Notes: generated by a model from the sequence alone, not told the origin. DNA of 64,000 bases from Pseudaminobacter sp040049255 (GCF_040049255.1 NZ_JBDZDR010000001.1:890618-954617), one strand, 5' to 3'. Shown: positions 1 to 8,226, counted from the stretch's first letter. A program made the numbers and translations.

Positions 1-42
1 GCCGGCAGCGGATATGGCGAGCAGAAGTACGATGGAGCGCAT
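1..42 (-). CDS. Exported protein, N-terminal fragment (runs off the window)
   Basis: The reverse strand has an ATG at 42 that reads MRSIVLLLAISAAG and then leaves the window. A basic residue followed by a run of Leu/Ile/Ala is the start of a signal peptide, so the product is probably periplasmic or outer-membrane. A GAGGAA ribosome-binding site sits about six bases upstream, which supports the start. Function cannot be read from 14 residues. Its position beside the transporter and xoxF genes suggests it may belong to the same module, but that is inference. Confidence 0.5.
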   Translation of the reverse strand, partial: MRSIVLLLAISAAG

Positions 43-393
43 GGCGTTTCCTCTCTGGACGTCAGGGTGCCCTGGACGACTGCACATGCCGTGTTGGCTT
101 CCCCCGGCATGCGCCTTTTGTTTGGGCGGGTATGCAAGCACGCGTCCGACCCTCGGGACCGCTGCACCCGCGCCCTTCAAGCTAGATCGCGTTGGCGGGA
201 TGTCAATCGCGACCATCGTACCCCATCCGCGCCGTACACTCGGCCGGAATGGGCATCTTGTTGACGCCGTCCGGGCAAGCGCGTAGCCTTCTTGGACAGG
301 ACCCTCCCCAACGGCACCTTGGGGCGGCAGGCTCGCTGACACGCGGAAGCGCCGGCGCACGCCTGGCTGAACGTGGCGGCGAAAGGTGTTTAC
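43..393. other. Intergenic region between divergent genes
   Basis: No convincing ORF lies here. It separates the minus-strand exported protein from the plus-strand small gene at 394, so it must carry promoters for both. I see the two ribosome-binding sites at its ends, GAGGAA for the left gene and AAAGG for the right one, but no clear sigma-70 promoter or terminator. Confidence 0.4.
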
Positions 394-603
394 ATGAATA
401 TGGTCGACCTGATCCTGACGGTTTGTCTGACCGCCAATCCAACCCATTGCCGCGACGAGCATCTTTATTTCCAGAGCAGCGGTTCGCTGGTGCAGTGCAT
501 GTACACTGCACCGCCCGAGATCGCGAAATGGACGCAGCAGCACCCTGCCCTCACGGTGGTGCGCTGGAAATGCGCATTCCCCGTTAAGGAGAAATCGATC
601 TGA
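394..603 (+). CDS. Small four-cysteine protein upstream of the xox-linked ABC transporter
   Basis: A 69-residue protein of unknown function. It has four cysteines (about 11, 19, 35 and 60), a Trp-containing C-terminal half and no obvious signal peptide or membrane segment. The ATG at 394 is preceded by AAAGG at a good distance; a second ATG at 400 is equally possible, and an upstream in-frame start at 373 lacks a ribosome-binding site. It ends about 40 bases before the substrate-binding protein gene and probably shares its transcript. Even cysteine spacing suggests disulfides or metal binding, which is inference. Confidence 0.55.
   Translation: MNMVDLILTVCLTANPTHCRDEHLYFQSSGSLVQCMYTAPPEIAKWTQQHPALTVVRWKCAFPVKEKSI
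489..512. repeat. Inverted repeat GGTGCAGTG / CACTGCACC
   Basis: Perfect nine-base arms with a six-base spacer lie inside the small gene, about 130 bases upstream of the ABC transporter start. The core TGCAGTG...CACTGCA also occurs upstream of xoxF with a spacer 11 bases longer, close to one helical turn. It could be a regulator site or a coincidence of codon use. Confidence 0.4.
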
Positions 604-644
604 GGCAGACCGCAGCCTGGCGCGGTCGCACATTGGGAGACGCC

Positions 645-1637
645 GTGGTGGTATCGCGACGCAACTTCGTGTGCTTGATGGGGCTTGCCCTGGCCGGCGT
701 TCCCACCCTGCCAGCCGGCCCCGCCCGGGCGGACAACCGTGTCAGGATCGGCGTTCTCAAGTTCGGCACCGTCAGCTGGGAGCTTGATACGATCAAGCAC
801 CATGGCCTAGATGCGGCCAACGGCATCGATCTCGACGTCTCGTTTTTTGCCGGCGAGGACGCGACCAACGTCGCCATGCTCTCCGGCAACATCGACATCA
901 TCGTCACCGACTGGCTGTGGGTGTCGCGGCAGCGCTCGATGGGCGGTGATGTGACGCTCGTGCCCTATTCGACGGCCGTGGGTGCCATCATGGTCAGGCA
1001 GGACTCGCCGATCCGCAACCCCGGCGATCTGACCGGCAAGAAGATCGGCGTGGCCGGCGGCCCGCTCGACAAGAGCTGGCTTCTGCTGCAGGCCCTGTTC
1101 CGGCGCGACCACGACATGGACCTTGCCGAGCGAAACGAGATCGTCTTCGGCGCGCCGCCTCTCCTCTCGGAAAAGACCATCGAGGGCGAACTCGATGCGG
1201 TGCTCAACTTCTGGCACTTCTGCGCGCGGCTCGAGGCGCATGGCTTCCGCCGCCTCATCGGCGCCGACGATGCCGCAAGGGCGTTGGGCGCCACCGGTCC
1301 CGTCGCGGCCCTCGGCTATACCTTTCATGAAAGCTGGGCCCGCGCCGATCCCGCGGCAATTGCCGGCTTCATCAAGGCCTCGGCGGCTGCAAAGCGGATG
1401 CTTGCAAGCTCCGACGCGGAATGGCTGCGCCTTGCGCCGCTGGTGCGGGCGGAAGGCAAGGAACTGGAGACGCTGCGCGACCGCTATCGGGAAGGCATTC
1501 CTTCCCGTTCGGCCGCGGAGGAAGAGGCAGACGCCGCCCGGCTGTATGATGTGCTCGCCCAGATCGGCGGCGAAAAGCTGGTCGGAGATGCGCGTCAGAT
1601 GGCCCCGGGAACCTTTTGGCTGGGGCCGGAAACATGA
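645..1637 (+). CDS. ABC transporter substrate-binding protein, NitT/TauT type, Tat-exported
   Basis: About 330 residues, the usual size for NMT1/NitT/TauT-family periplasmic binding proteins. The N-terminus SRRNFVCL followed by a hydrophobic stretch and an ADN cleavage region is a twin-arginine signal, so it is probably exported folded. Family features include the GVLKFGTVSWELD opening strand and a DLTGKKIGVAGG motif in the middle. I prefer the GTG start at 645 because GGGAGA lies four bases upstream; a TTG at 633 would precede that site. It overlaps the permease gene by ATGA. The ligand is unknown. The position next to xoxF suggests a metal complex, cofactor or alcohol-related substrate. Confidence 0.8.
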   Translation: MVVSRRNFVCLMGLALAGVPTLPAGPARADNRVRIGVLKFGTVSWELDTIKHHGLDAANGIDLDVSFFAGEDATNVAMLSGNIDIIVTDWLWVSRQRSMGGDVTLVPYSTAVGAIMVRQDSPIRNPGDLTGKKIGVAGGPLDKSWLLLQALFRRDHDMDLAERNEIVFGAPPLLSEKTIEGELDAVLNFWHFCARLEAHGFRRLIGADDAARALGATGPVAALGYTFHESWARADPAAIAGFIKASAAAKRMLASSDAEWLRLAPLVRAEGKELETLRDRYREGIPSRSAAEEEADAARLYDVLAQIGGEKLVGDARQMAPGTFWLGPET

Positions 1638-2461
1638 ACCTGGATGAACTTCGCGCCCAGCCCGCCGCCAGCACCACGCGCGCCCCAACCACTCAGGGTC
1701 GCTGGGCCAAGGCTGGGCCGACGCTCACGGTGGTTGCGTCGCTCGTCGGCCTCTTTCTTCTTTGGAGCCTTGTTGCCGCGCTGTGGCCCAGCCGCGCCTT
1801 CCCACCGCCCTCCCAGGTCTGGGCGGTTCTGGTCAAGGACACACTCAGCGGCGAGTTGCCCTACAACCTTGCCATCACCTTGGCCCGCGTGGTCGCGGCC
1901 TTTGCGGTGGCGATGGTGATAGGCTCGGCCATCGGCATCATGCTCGGCATTTCCCGCCGCGCCGATCAGTTTTTCAACGTCTGGCTGGTGTTGTTCCTCA
2001 ACATCCCGGCGCTGGTCATCATCGTGCTTGCCTATATCTGGTTCGGACTGACCGAGGCGGCGGCCATCGGCGCGGTCGCCGTCAACAAGATCCCCAACGT
2101 GGCGGTGACGATGCGCGAAGGCGCCCGCGCGCTTGATCCGCGCTACAGCGAAATGGCGACCGTCTATCGCTTCAGCCCGCTCGATCGGCTGCGCCATATC
2201 CTGCTGCCGCAGCTGCAGCCCTATTTCGCCGCCGCCGCCCGCTCCGGCATCGCCCTGATCTGGAAGATCGTGCTGGTGGTGGAACTGCTCGGCCGCTCCA
2301 ATGGCGTCGGCTTCCAGATCCATCTCTATTTCCAGCTTTTCGACGTCGCCGCCATCCTCGCCTACACGCTGGCTTTCGTGGCGATCATGCTTCTCATCGA
2401 ACTCTTTCTGGTGCAGCCCTTTGAACGACATGCAACCCGTTGGCGGCAGCGCGCCGCTTAG
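1634..2461 (+). CDS. ABC transporter permease, NitT/TauT type
   Basis: A 275-residue inner-membrane protein of the binding-protein-dependent permease family. Hydrophobic segments occur at about residues 30-50, 85-105 and 115-145, with others near the C-terminus. The cytoplasmic coupling loop reads EMATVYRF...RHILLP and matches the EAA-loop with its conserved I-x-L-P end. The start codon overlaps the stop of the binding-protein gene (ATGA), and the ATPase gene starts 32 bases before this gene ends, so the three form one translationally coupled unit. Substrate unknown. Confidence 0.85.
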   Translation: MNLDELRAQPAASTTRAPTTQGRWAKAGPTLTVVASLVGLFLLWSLVAALWPSRAFPPPSQVWAVLVKDTLSGELPYNLAITLARVVAAFAVAMVIGSAIGIMLGISRRADQFFNVWLVLFLNIPALVIIVLAYIWFGLTEAAAIGAVAVNKIPNVAVTMREGARALDPRYSEMATVYRFSPLDRLRHILLPQLQPYFAAAARSGIALIWKIVLVVELLGRSNGVGFQIHLYFQLFDVAAILAYTLAFVAIMLLIELFLVQPFERHATRWRQRAA

Positions 2462-3191
2462 AGTGGACATTTTCGAGAAAACCTTCCGCTCGGCCGAAGG
2501 CGTATCAGTGACGGCGCTCAAGGATCTGTCCTTCGAGGTGCGCCAGGGCGAGTTTGCCTGCCTGCTCGGCCCCTCCGGCTGCGGCAAGACGACGACGCTG
2601 CGCATCCTGCTTGGCCTCGATCGCGATTTCTCAGGCTCCTTCCAGCTCCCTACCGCCGAGAGCGACCGCGTCGCGGCCGTGTTCCAGGAGCCGACGCTGC
2701 TGCCGTGGCGCACGGTGGAGCAGAATGTGCGCCTCGCCATGCCAAAGGAGATGCGCGAGGCCGGCCTGGACCAGCTCTTCGGCAGCCTCGGCCTTTCGCA
2801 GATGCGCTCGTTCTATCCGTCGGAGCTGTCGCTGGGCCTTGCCCGGCGGGTGGCGCTGGCGCGCGCCTTCGCCATCGAACCCTCCATCATGTTCCTGGAC
2901 GAGCCTTTCGTATCGCTCGACGATCAGACGGCGGAGCGCCTGCGCTATCTGGTGCTCTCGGTGTGGTCGGCGCGGCCGACCACGGCGCTGATGGTGACGC
3001 ACAACATTCGCGAAGCGCTGATGCTGTCGGATCGGATCATCCTGCTATCGGCACGCCCGGCGCATGTGCTCGGCTACTTCGACATTCGCATCCCCCGCCA
3101 GAGCCGCAACCCGCAGGTGATGGCCGATCTGGCGCGGTCCTTCCGGCAGAAATTTCCGGGCGTCATGCAGGAGGCCATGGGCCTGCAGTGA
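2430..3191 (+). CDS. ABC transporter ATP-binding protein, NitT/TauT type
   Basis: A 253-residue ATPase that powers the preceding permease. Visible motifs are Walker A (GPSGCGKTT), Q-loop (VFQEPTLLPWRTVEQN), Walker B (IMFLDEPFVSLDD) and the switch His (VTHNIREA). The signature is unusual, LSLGLARRVALARA instead of the LSGG form, as in some NitT/TauT ATPases. The ATG at 2430 lies inside the permease gene; the longer frame upstream of it is out-of-frame permease sequence. The C-terminal part covers the region that contacts the permease. It ends 38 bases before a convergent minus-strand gene. Confidence 0.85.
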   Translation: MQPVGGSAPLRVDIFEKTFRSAEGVSVTALKDLSFEVRQGEFACLLGPSGCGKTTTLRILLGLDRDFSGSFQLPTAESDRVAAVFQEPTLLPWRTVEQNVRLAMPKEMREAGLDQLFGSLGLSQMRSFYPSELSLGLARRVALARAFAIEPSIMFLDEPFVSLDDQTAERLRYLVLSVWSARPTTALMVTHNIREALMLSDRIILLSARPAHVLGYFDIRIPRQSRNPQVMADLARSFRQKFPGVMQEAMGLQ

Positions 3192-3229
3192 AAGCTTCGG
3201 GCACTGGCGCTGGCGTTCCAGCCGACAGC

Positions 3230-3574
3230 TCAGAAGCAGACCACGTCGGCTTCGGCCTGCGCGCGCCGCAGTTCGGCGCCGGCTGCCTTGGCCGGGGCGC
3301 TCTCACGGAAAAGCTCGCCGCCCTCGCCGGTGGTCTGCGCCATGCGCCGGAAGGTCTCCGCGGTCTCGTAGCGGTCATAGGGAAGGATCGTGGCGATCAC
3401 GTCGATCGAGCATGAGCAACGGTCCAGCATCTCATGCGTTTCGCCATTGGCTTTCATGCAGCCGAACACATAGTCGGCCAGGGTCGAGGTCGGATAGTCG
3501 CTCGCCGCGCGCGACGGGCATGCGGCCGCCAAGGTCAATGCCAGGGCCAAGGCAATCGGCAATCTCGGAAACAT
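3230..3574 (-). CDS. Small secreted cysteine-containing protein linked to xoxF
   Basis: A 114-residue protein with a clear signal peptide (hydrophobic core LPIALALALTLAAAC, cleavage near SRA-AS). The mature part has four cysteines in FGC, RCSCS and a C-terminal VCF. I do not recognise a named domain. It is convergent with the ABC transporter and divergent from xoxF. Together with the small gene at 394 and the fragment at 1-42, it makes a third small or exported protein in the module. Small exported proteins also occur in the lanthanide-uptake (lut) clusters of methylotrophs, so a periplasmic helper role is possible but unproven. Confidence 0.65.
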   Translation of the reverse strand: MFPRLPIALALALTLAAACPSRAASDYPTSTLADYVFGCMKANGETHEMLDRCSCSIDVIATILPYDRYETAETFRRMAQTTGEGGELFRESAPAKAAGAELRRAQAEADVVCF

Positions 3575-3998
3575 GGTCGTTCATCCCGTTCTACGCGATT
3601 TCCTGACGCCAAGGGTGGCGCGGTGTGCGGCGCCTGTCCAGCGGCCACCACGCGCGACATAGGTCGTATCCAGTATATTGGACCAAAGGAGGATGCTGCC
3701 GAACGGCTCCGAATGCCCTCCGATGCGCACAAGAAAGCTCCTTCCGAACTCGCCGCGAATGCAAGCTGGCGGCGGCCCAACTGACGATGCGGGTGATTAA
3801 TCTTTTCACCAACAGCAAATCAAAAGAATACCTGATGCAGGGGAACAGTATTACAAAATTATCCACTGAAATCACACGCCACAATATTCGAAAGACAACT
3901 TTGACCGTCGAAAACAAGTCAATTATCTACGCGCGCAAGTTTATATCCGGCATAATTGTTCATATACTTCCGCGATTAAATGGCAACATTCCATTTTT

Positions 3999-4031
3999 TT
4001 GCAGTGCAACATAACGACTATTGCACTGCAG
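3999..4031. promoter_or_regulatory. Paired palindromic operator candidate upstream of xoxF
   Basis: The first element TTGCAGTGCAA is itself a perfect palindrome around a central G. The second, TTGCACTGCAG at 4021, is a near-palindrome. The ten-base arms TGCAGTGCAA and TTGCACTGCA form a perfect inverted repeat with an 11-base spacer, and the two centres are 22 bases apart, about two helical turns. This is the layout expected for two dimers binding one face of DNA. The site lies about 275 bases before the xoxF start. Confidence 0.5.
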
Positions 4032-4247
4032 CAGCCGGAGGGACGTTTGCGCTTGCCTTGCCAAATGTTCTGACTTAGCCTCCCAGTGTTTCCGGCTTCA
4101 AGGACGTCGCTATCATCAGGGAAATGCGACGCTCCATCGTAGTCCAAGTGAGGTGGGCGGTATCGGTGCCCTCCGTCCATGCTTGACTTAGGTCGTGACA
4201 CGCTGCCGGAAACATTCCCCGCCAGGCCGCTTGGGCAAGCCCCCTAT

Positions 4248-4279
4248 GGGCGAGGATTGATTGGGCGAGATGATTGATT
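4248..4279 (+). repeat. Tandem direct repeat GGGCGAG...ATTGATT
   Basis: Two adjacent copies of GGGCGAG followed by ATTGATT, the second with two extra bases between the halves. They end 26 bases before the xoxF start codon. They could be activator half-sites or part of the 5' leader. Confidence 0.35.
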
Positions 4280-4305
4280 CCTGACTGCAACCCGGGAGGA
4301 TTTCA

Positions 4306-6207
4306 ATGCGTGCATTCAACAAAGCTGTTTGCCTGCCAATTGCCGCCGCTCTGATGACATGCGCGTCGGCTTATGGCGTATCGGCAAACGATGACCTGCA
4401 GAAACTTGCTGCGGATTCAAAGAACTGGGCGATGCCCACCGGCGACTATGCCAACACCCGCTATTCAAAACTGAATCAGATCACCAAGGACAATGTGAAG
4501 GACCTCCAGGTCAAATGGATGTTCTCCACCGGCGTGCTACGCGGGCATGAAGGCGGGCCTTTGGTCATCGGCGACGTGATGTATGTGCACGCGCCCTTCC
4601 CCAACACGGTATACGCCCTCGATCTGAACAACGACGGCAGGATTCTGTGGAAGTATGAACCCAAACAGGATCCGAACGTCATTCCGATCATGTGCTGCGA
4701 CACGGTCAACCGCGGTGTGGCCTATGGCGACGGAATGCTCTTCCTCAACCAGGCCGACACGATGCTGACCGCGATCGACGCCAAGACCGGCAAGATGGTC
4801 TGGTCGGTCAAGAACGGCGACGACATCGTCGGCGGCAAGGGCGAATCCGGAACCTCCGCACCTATGGTCGTGAAGGACAAGGTGATCGTCGGCATCTCGG
4901 GCGCCGAATTCGGCGTGCGTGGCCATCTGACGGCCTACAACATCAAGGACGGCTCGCGTGCCTGGCGCGCCTATTCGACCGGGCCGGATGCCGACATGCT
5001 GGTCGACCCGCAGAAGACGACCGATCTCGGCAAGCCGATCGGCGCCGATTCCAGCCTCAAGAGCTGGGAAGGCGAGCAGTGGAAGACGGGCGGCGGCACT
5101 ACCTGGGGCTGGTTGTCCTATGATCCGAAGCTGAACCTGGTGTATTACGGCACCGGCAACCCCTCCACCTGGAACCCGACGCAACGGCCCGGCGACAACA
5201 AGTACGCGATGACCATCTTCGCGCGCGACGCCGACACCGGCATGGCCAAGTGGCTCTACCAGATGACGCCCCACGACGAGTGGGACTATGACGGCGTCAA
5301 CGAGATGATCCTCGTCGACGGCATGGAGGTGAACGGCAAGAAGCACGACGTGCTGGTGCACTTCGACCGTAACGGCTTCGGCTACACGCTGGACCGTGAC
5401 AACGGCGCCTTGCTGGTGGCCAAGAAGTTCGATCCGGCCGTGAACTGGGCAACCCAGATCAACATGGATCCCAAGAGCGACAAGTACGGCCGCCCGGAAG
5501 TGGTCGACAAATACTCGCCACAGCATAATGGCGAGGACGTCAACACCACGGGTATCTGCCCGGCCGCGCTTGGCACCAAGGACCAGCAGCCGGCCACCTA
5601 CTCGCCGAAAGACAAGCTCTTCTTCGTGCCGACCAACCATGTCTGCATGGACTACGAGCCCTATCGGGTGAGCTACACTGCCGGTCAGCCCTATGTCGGC
5701 GCAACCGTGTCGATGTATCCGGGTCCCGGCGAGCATGGCGGCATGGGCAACTTCATTGCCTGGGACGCTGCCAAGGGCGAGATCGTCTGGTCGAAGCCTG
5801 AGCAGTTCTCGGTCTGGTCGGGTGCGCTCTCCACTGCCGGCGATGTCATCTTCTACGGCACGCTTGAAGGCTACCTGAAGGCGGTCGATAAGAACGGCAA
5901 GGAACTTTACAAGTTCAAGACGCCGTCCGGCATCATCGGCAACGTCACCACCTACGAGCACAAGGGCAAGCAGTACATTGCCGTGTACTCGGGTGTCGGC
6001 GGCTGGGCCGGCATAGGTCTGGCGGGCGGTCTCCTGTCGCCCGAGAACGCCAAGGCCTGGCACGGCGCAGTCGACCAGGGCCGCGCACAAGGCACCGAGA
6101 AAGAGGCCGTCAACACGGCCGGCCTCGGCGCCGTCGGCGGCTATGCTGGACTGGCCGACTACACCGCACTCGGCGGCCAGCTGACCGTCTTCGGTCTTCC
6201 GGACTGA
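4306..6207 (+). CDS. xoxF: XoxF-type lanthanide-dependent methanol/alcohol dehydrogenase
   Basis: A 633-residue periplasmic PQQ quinoprotein that oxidises methanol, and probably other primary alcohols or formaldehyde, passing electrons to XoxG. The signal peptide ends near residue 27. The vicinal disulfide pair is Cys130-Cys131. Likely metal ligands are Glu201, Asn285 and catalytic Asp327. The motif Asp327-Tyr328-Asp329 carries the extra Asp that marks lanthanide-binding XoxF; calcium-dependent MxaF has a smaller residue there. Beta-propeller tryptophan-docking repeats run through the chain. The ATG at 4306 follows GGGAGGA. It is followed by a hairpin, then xoxG and xoxJ. The pqq genes downstream supply the cofactor. 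Confidence 0.95.
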   Translation: MRAFNKAVCLPIAAALMTCASAYGVSANDDLQKLAADSKNWAMPTGDYANTRYSKLNQITKDNVKDLQVKWMFSTGVLRGHEGGPLVIGDVMYVHAPFPNTVYALDLNNDGRILWKYEPKQDPNVIPIMCCDTVNRGVAYGDGMLFLNQADTMLTAIDAKTGKMVWSVKNGDDIVGGKGESGTSAPMVVKDKVIVGISGAEFGVRGHLTAYNIKDGSRAWRAYSTGPDADMLVDPQKTTDLGKPIGADSSLKSWEGEQWKTGGGTTWGWLSYDPKLNLVYYGTGNPSTWNPTQRPGDNKYAMTIFARDADTGMAKWLYQMTPHDEWDYDGVNEMILVDGMEVNGKKHDVLVHFDRNGFGYTLDRDNGALLVAKKFDPAVNWATQINMDPKSDKYGRPEVVDKYSPQHNGEDVNTTGICPAALGTKDQQPATYSPKDKLFFVPTNHVCMDYEPYRVSYTAGQPYVGATVSMYPGPGEHGGMGNFIAWDAAKGEIVWSKPEQFSVWSGALSTAGDVIFYGTLEGYLKAVDKNGKELYKFKTPSGIIGNVTTYEHKGKQYIAVYSGVGGWAGIGLAGGLLSPENAKAWHGAVDQGRAQGTEKEAVNTAGLGAVGGYAGLADYTALGGQLTVFGLPD

Positions 6208-6257
6208 TAGGCCCGGAAAGTGCCAGTGAGCATCTTGCCCAAGCAGGATGCGGAAAT

Positions 6258-6288
6258 GAGAGCCCGGAACGTTTGGCTCCGGGCTCTC
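6258..6288 (+). terminator. Stem-loop between xoxF and xoxG
   Basis: Perfect 11-base arms GAGAGCCCGGA and TCCGGGCTCTC enclose a nine-base loop. No T-run follows, so it is more likely a partial terminator or an mRNA-stabilising hairpin that keeps xoxF expression above that of xoxG. Confidence 0.6.
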
Positions 6289-6360
6289 CATGTCTCTTCT
6301 CCATCATGCATTGAAATCGAAGCATCCTGCGTCGCAGCGCGCCACGACACGAGGTTCTGA

Positions 6361-6885
6361 ATGTTTGCTCGCATCGCCCTTTCGATCCTGACATTGTCCG
6401 TTCTGCCTTTGGCCTGCCTCCGCCCGGCGCTGGCAGACGATGCAAAAAAGGCAGCAGCGGTGTCCGAGGAAGACGGAAAATATTTCGACGCGGATGGAAA
6501 CCCGACCTTCAAGATTCAGCCCGACGGCACCGTCGACTGGTACACTTTCAGCGGCTATCGCCGCTATCATTCCGATTGCCACGTCTGTCATGGGCCTGAT
6601 GGCGTCGGTTCGTCCTACGCGCCGGCGCTGGCCGATTCACTGAAGACGATGGACTACGGCACCTTCATCGCGACGGTCGCCGAGGGGCGCAGGAACGTCA
6701 GCGGCGGCCAGGAAAGCGTCATGCCGGCCTTTGGCGACAACAAGAACGTCTATTGCTACATAGACGACCTCTACATCTATCTTCGCGCGCGCGCAGTGGG
6801 CGACCTGCCGCGTGGCCGCCCCGAAAAGAAGGCTCCCAAGCCCAAGAGCGCAACCGAACACGAAGACTCGTGCATGGGTGGGTGA
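6361..6885 (+). CDS. xoxG: XoxG-type cytochrome c, electron acceptor of XoxF
   Basis: A 174-residue exported monohaem cytochrome c. The signal peptide ends around LAD (residue 26). The haem motif CHVCH covers Cys73, Cys76 and His77, and SVMPAFG supplies the probable axial Met121. The C-terminus is charged and contains a further Cys. Size and position directly after xoxF match the XoxG/cytochrome cL role of taking electrons from the reduced PQQ enzyme. It probably shares the xoxF transcript past the hairpin at 6258-6288. The xoxJ start follows two bases after its stop. Confidence 0.88.
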   Translation: MFARIALSILTLSVLPLACLRPALADDAKKAAAVSEEDGKYFDADGNPTFKIQPDGTVDWYTFSGYRRYHSDCHVCHGPDGVGSSYAPALADSLKTMDYGTFIATVAEGRRNVSGGQESVMPAFGDNKNVYCYIDDLYIYLRARAVGDLPRGRPEKKAPKPKSATEHEDSCMGG

Positions 6886-6887
6886 GC

Positions 6888-7751
6888 ATGGTCATGGGCA
6901 GTAATCTGGGGCTCCCAAAGATCACCGCGGCTCTGATGCTCGCATGCAGCTTGCCCGCGGCGGCGCTTGCGCAGGGCGCAGGCCTCGGCGCGGCCGGCGA
7001 ACTGGTCGATCCGGAGGTACTGCGCGTCTGCGCCGATCCTTCCAACATGCCCTTCTCGAACCAGTCCGGCGAAGGCTTCGAAAACAAGCTCGCCGAAATG
7101 ATGGCGCCGAAGCTGGGACGCAAGTCGGTCCGCTACACCTGGTATCCCATGGCCACGGGCTTCGTGCGCAACACGTTGCGGGCCAATCGCTGCGACGTCA
7201 TCATCGGCTATGCCCAGGGCGACGTGCTGGTGCAGAACACCAACCCCTATTATCGCTCTACCTACTCGCTCGTGTTCAAGAAGGGCAGCGGGCTTGAGGG
7301 CGTCGAAACGATCGAGGACCCGAGGCTCGCCGGCAAGAAGATCGGCGTCGTCGGCGGCACGCCGCCTTCCACCAACATGGCCACCGCCAAGCTGATGGAT
7401 GCTGCCAAGGCCTACCCGCTGGTGGTGGACTCGCGCTCGACGCCGCCCGTCGGCGAAACCATGATCCAGGACCTCGTGGCCGGAACGATCGACGTCGCGA
7501 TCCTCTGGGGCCCCATGGCCGGCTACTTCGCCCACAAGGCCAACGCCGATCTCGTCGTGGTCCCCCTGGTCAAGGAAAAGAACGGATCGCGCATGACCTA
7601 TCGCATCACCATGGGCGTGCGCCCGTCCGACCAGGAGTGGAAACGCTCGCTCAACCGCTTCATCCAGGAGAACCAGGGCGAGATCAACAAGCTCTTGCTC
7701 GAGTACCAGGTTCCCCTGCTCGATGAACGCGACAATTTGATCACGCAATGA
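6888..7751 (+). CDS. xoxJ: XoxJ, periplasmic solute-binding-like partner of XoxF
   Basis: A 287-residue protein with a signal peptide (AALMLACSLPAAALAQG) and the type 3 periplasmic-binding fold. The opening LRVCADPSNMPFSNQ and the motifs NRCDVIIG and AGTIDVAILWGPMAGYF match the quinoprotein-dehydrogenase-associated binding proteins, MxaJ/XoxJ. It is thought to help activate or mature the apo-dehydrogenase rather than feed a transporter; no permease follows it. Starts at 6888 and 6894 are both possible. The gene is separated by only two bases from xoxG, so translation is probably coupled. Confidence 0.88.
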   Translation: MVMGSNLGLPKITAALMLACSLPAAALAQGAGLGAAGELVDPEVLRVCADPSNMPFSNQSGEGFENKLAEMMAPKLGRKSVRYTWYPMATGFVRNTLRANRCDVIIGYAQGDVLVQNTNPYYRSTYSLVFKKGSGLEGVETIEDPRLAGKKIGVVGGTPPSTNMATAKLMDAAKAYPLVVDSRSTPPVGETMIQDLVAGTIDVAILWGPMAGYFAHKANADLVVVPLVKEKNGSRMTYRITMGVRPSDQEWKRSLNRFIQENQGEINKLLLEYQVPLLDERDNLITQ

Positions 7752-8226
7752 TTTTCAGGAAAGGCCAGGCCCCTCTCGGCTGGCAACAACAGGGAGGCGA
7801 CGAGAGAAAATGATTGTTTCGGGCCGCGTCGGCATTCACGCATCAACCGTGTTTCCGTCGCGCGCAGAAGGCCACGGAGATGGCAAGCGCTCTGGAGAAC
7901 GCCCCAGGATCCCCGCGCAGCGAATTATTTCCGCAATTATAAGGTTGCGAATGCTGAAAAACGCGGCGAGTGCACTATATTTAAGCGGATATGACGGTTT
8001 GCTTTTGTGCCTCGGCGTCGGACGGCCTGTAACAGGCGCACGGCGCCATTGCACCGGCGCGATTGGCCGATAGACGCGTAAATCGTTGTTTTGATTATCA
8101 TTTCATGACCACCTCGTTCATTTGTCCATTTCCACGATGGACACGGCCAATGCACTACGGTGCCACGGCATTGGCCAAGGGAAGGAGACGGCCCTCCTTG
8201 AAAGGGTCGATGAAAAGGAGAAGATC
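7752..8226 (+). promoter_or_regulatory. Intergenic promoter/leader region of pqqA
   Basis: No gene is seen in these 475 bases; the frame from 8122 into pqqA is leader sequence. A TATATT -10-like element lies at 7976-7981, directly overlapping an eight-base palindrome AGTGCACT at 7969-7976. No good -35 is spaced from it, which suggests an activator-dependent promoter. Two stem-loops follow just before the pqqA ribosome-binding site. Confidence 0.4.
8123..8176 (+). promoter_or_regulatory. Two adjacent stem-loops in the pqqA leader
   Basis: Hairpin 1 (8123-8143) has arms TGTCCAT and ATGGACA with a seven-base loop. Hairpin 2 (8145-8176) has perfect nine-base arms GGCCAATGC and GCATTGGCC with a 14-base loop. 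They are separated by one base and end about 40 bases before the pqqA ribosome-binding site. Neither has a T-run, so an mRNA-stability or regulatory leader element is more likely than a terminator. Confidence 0.5.

Larger units (their letters stand above)
3575..4305. other. Long intergenic region upstream of xoxF
   Basis: This stretch of more than 700 bases has no credible gene; the ORFs crossing it have no ribosome-binding sites or family features. The part from about 3790 to 4020 is strikingly AT-rich compared with its surroundings. It contains a paired palindrome at 3999-4031. Closer to xoxF there is a tandem direct repeat at 4248-4279 and the ribosome-binding site GGGAGGA at about 4293. 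I cannot pick a confident -35/-10 pair. It probably carries activator sites for xoxF and the promoter of the minus-strand gene at 3574. Confidence 0.5.

Noticed and set aside
3855..3866. TTATCCACT near 3858 as a second DnaA box
   Set aside because: It has a mismatch to the consensus and lies alone in an AT-rich stretch where such words are expected.
4537..6291. A 584-codon open frame on the strand opposite xoxF
   Set aside because: It is the mirror of a high-GC coding frame, lacks any family motif and has no ribosome-binding site. xoxF itself has all catalytic residues.
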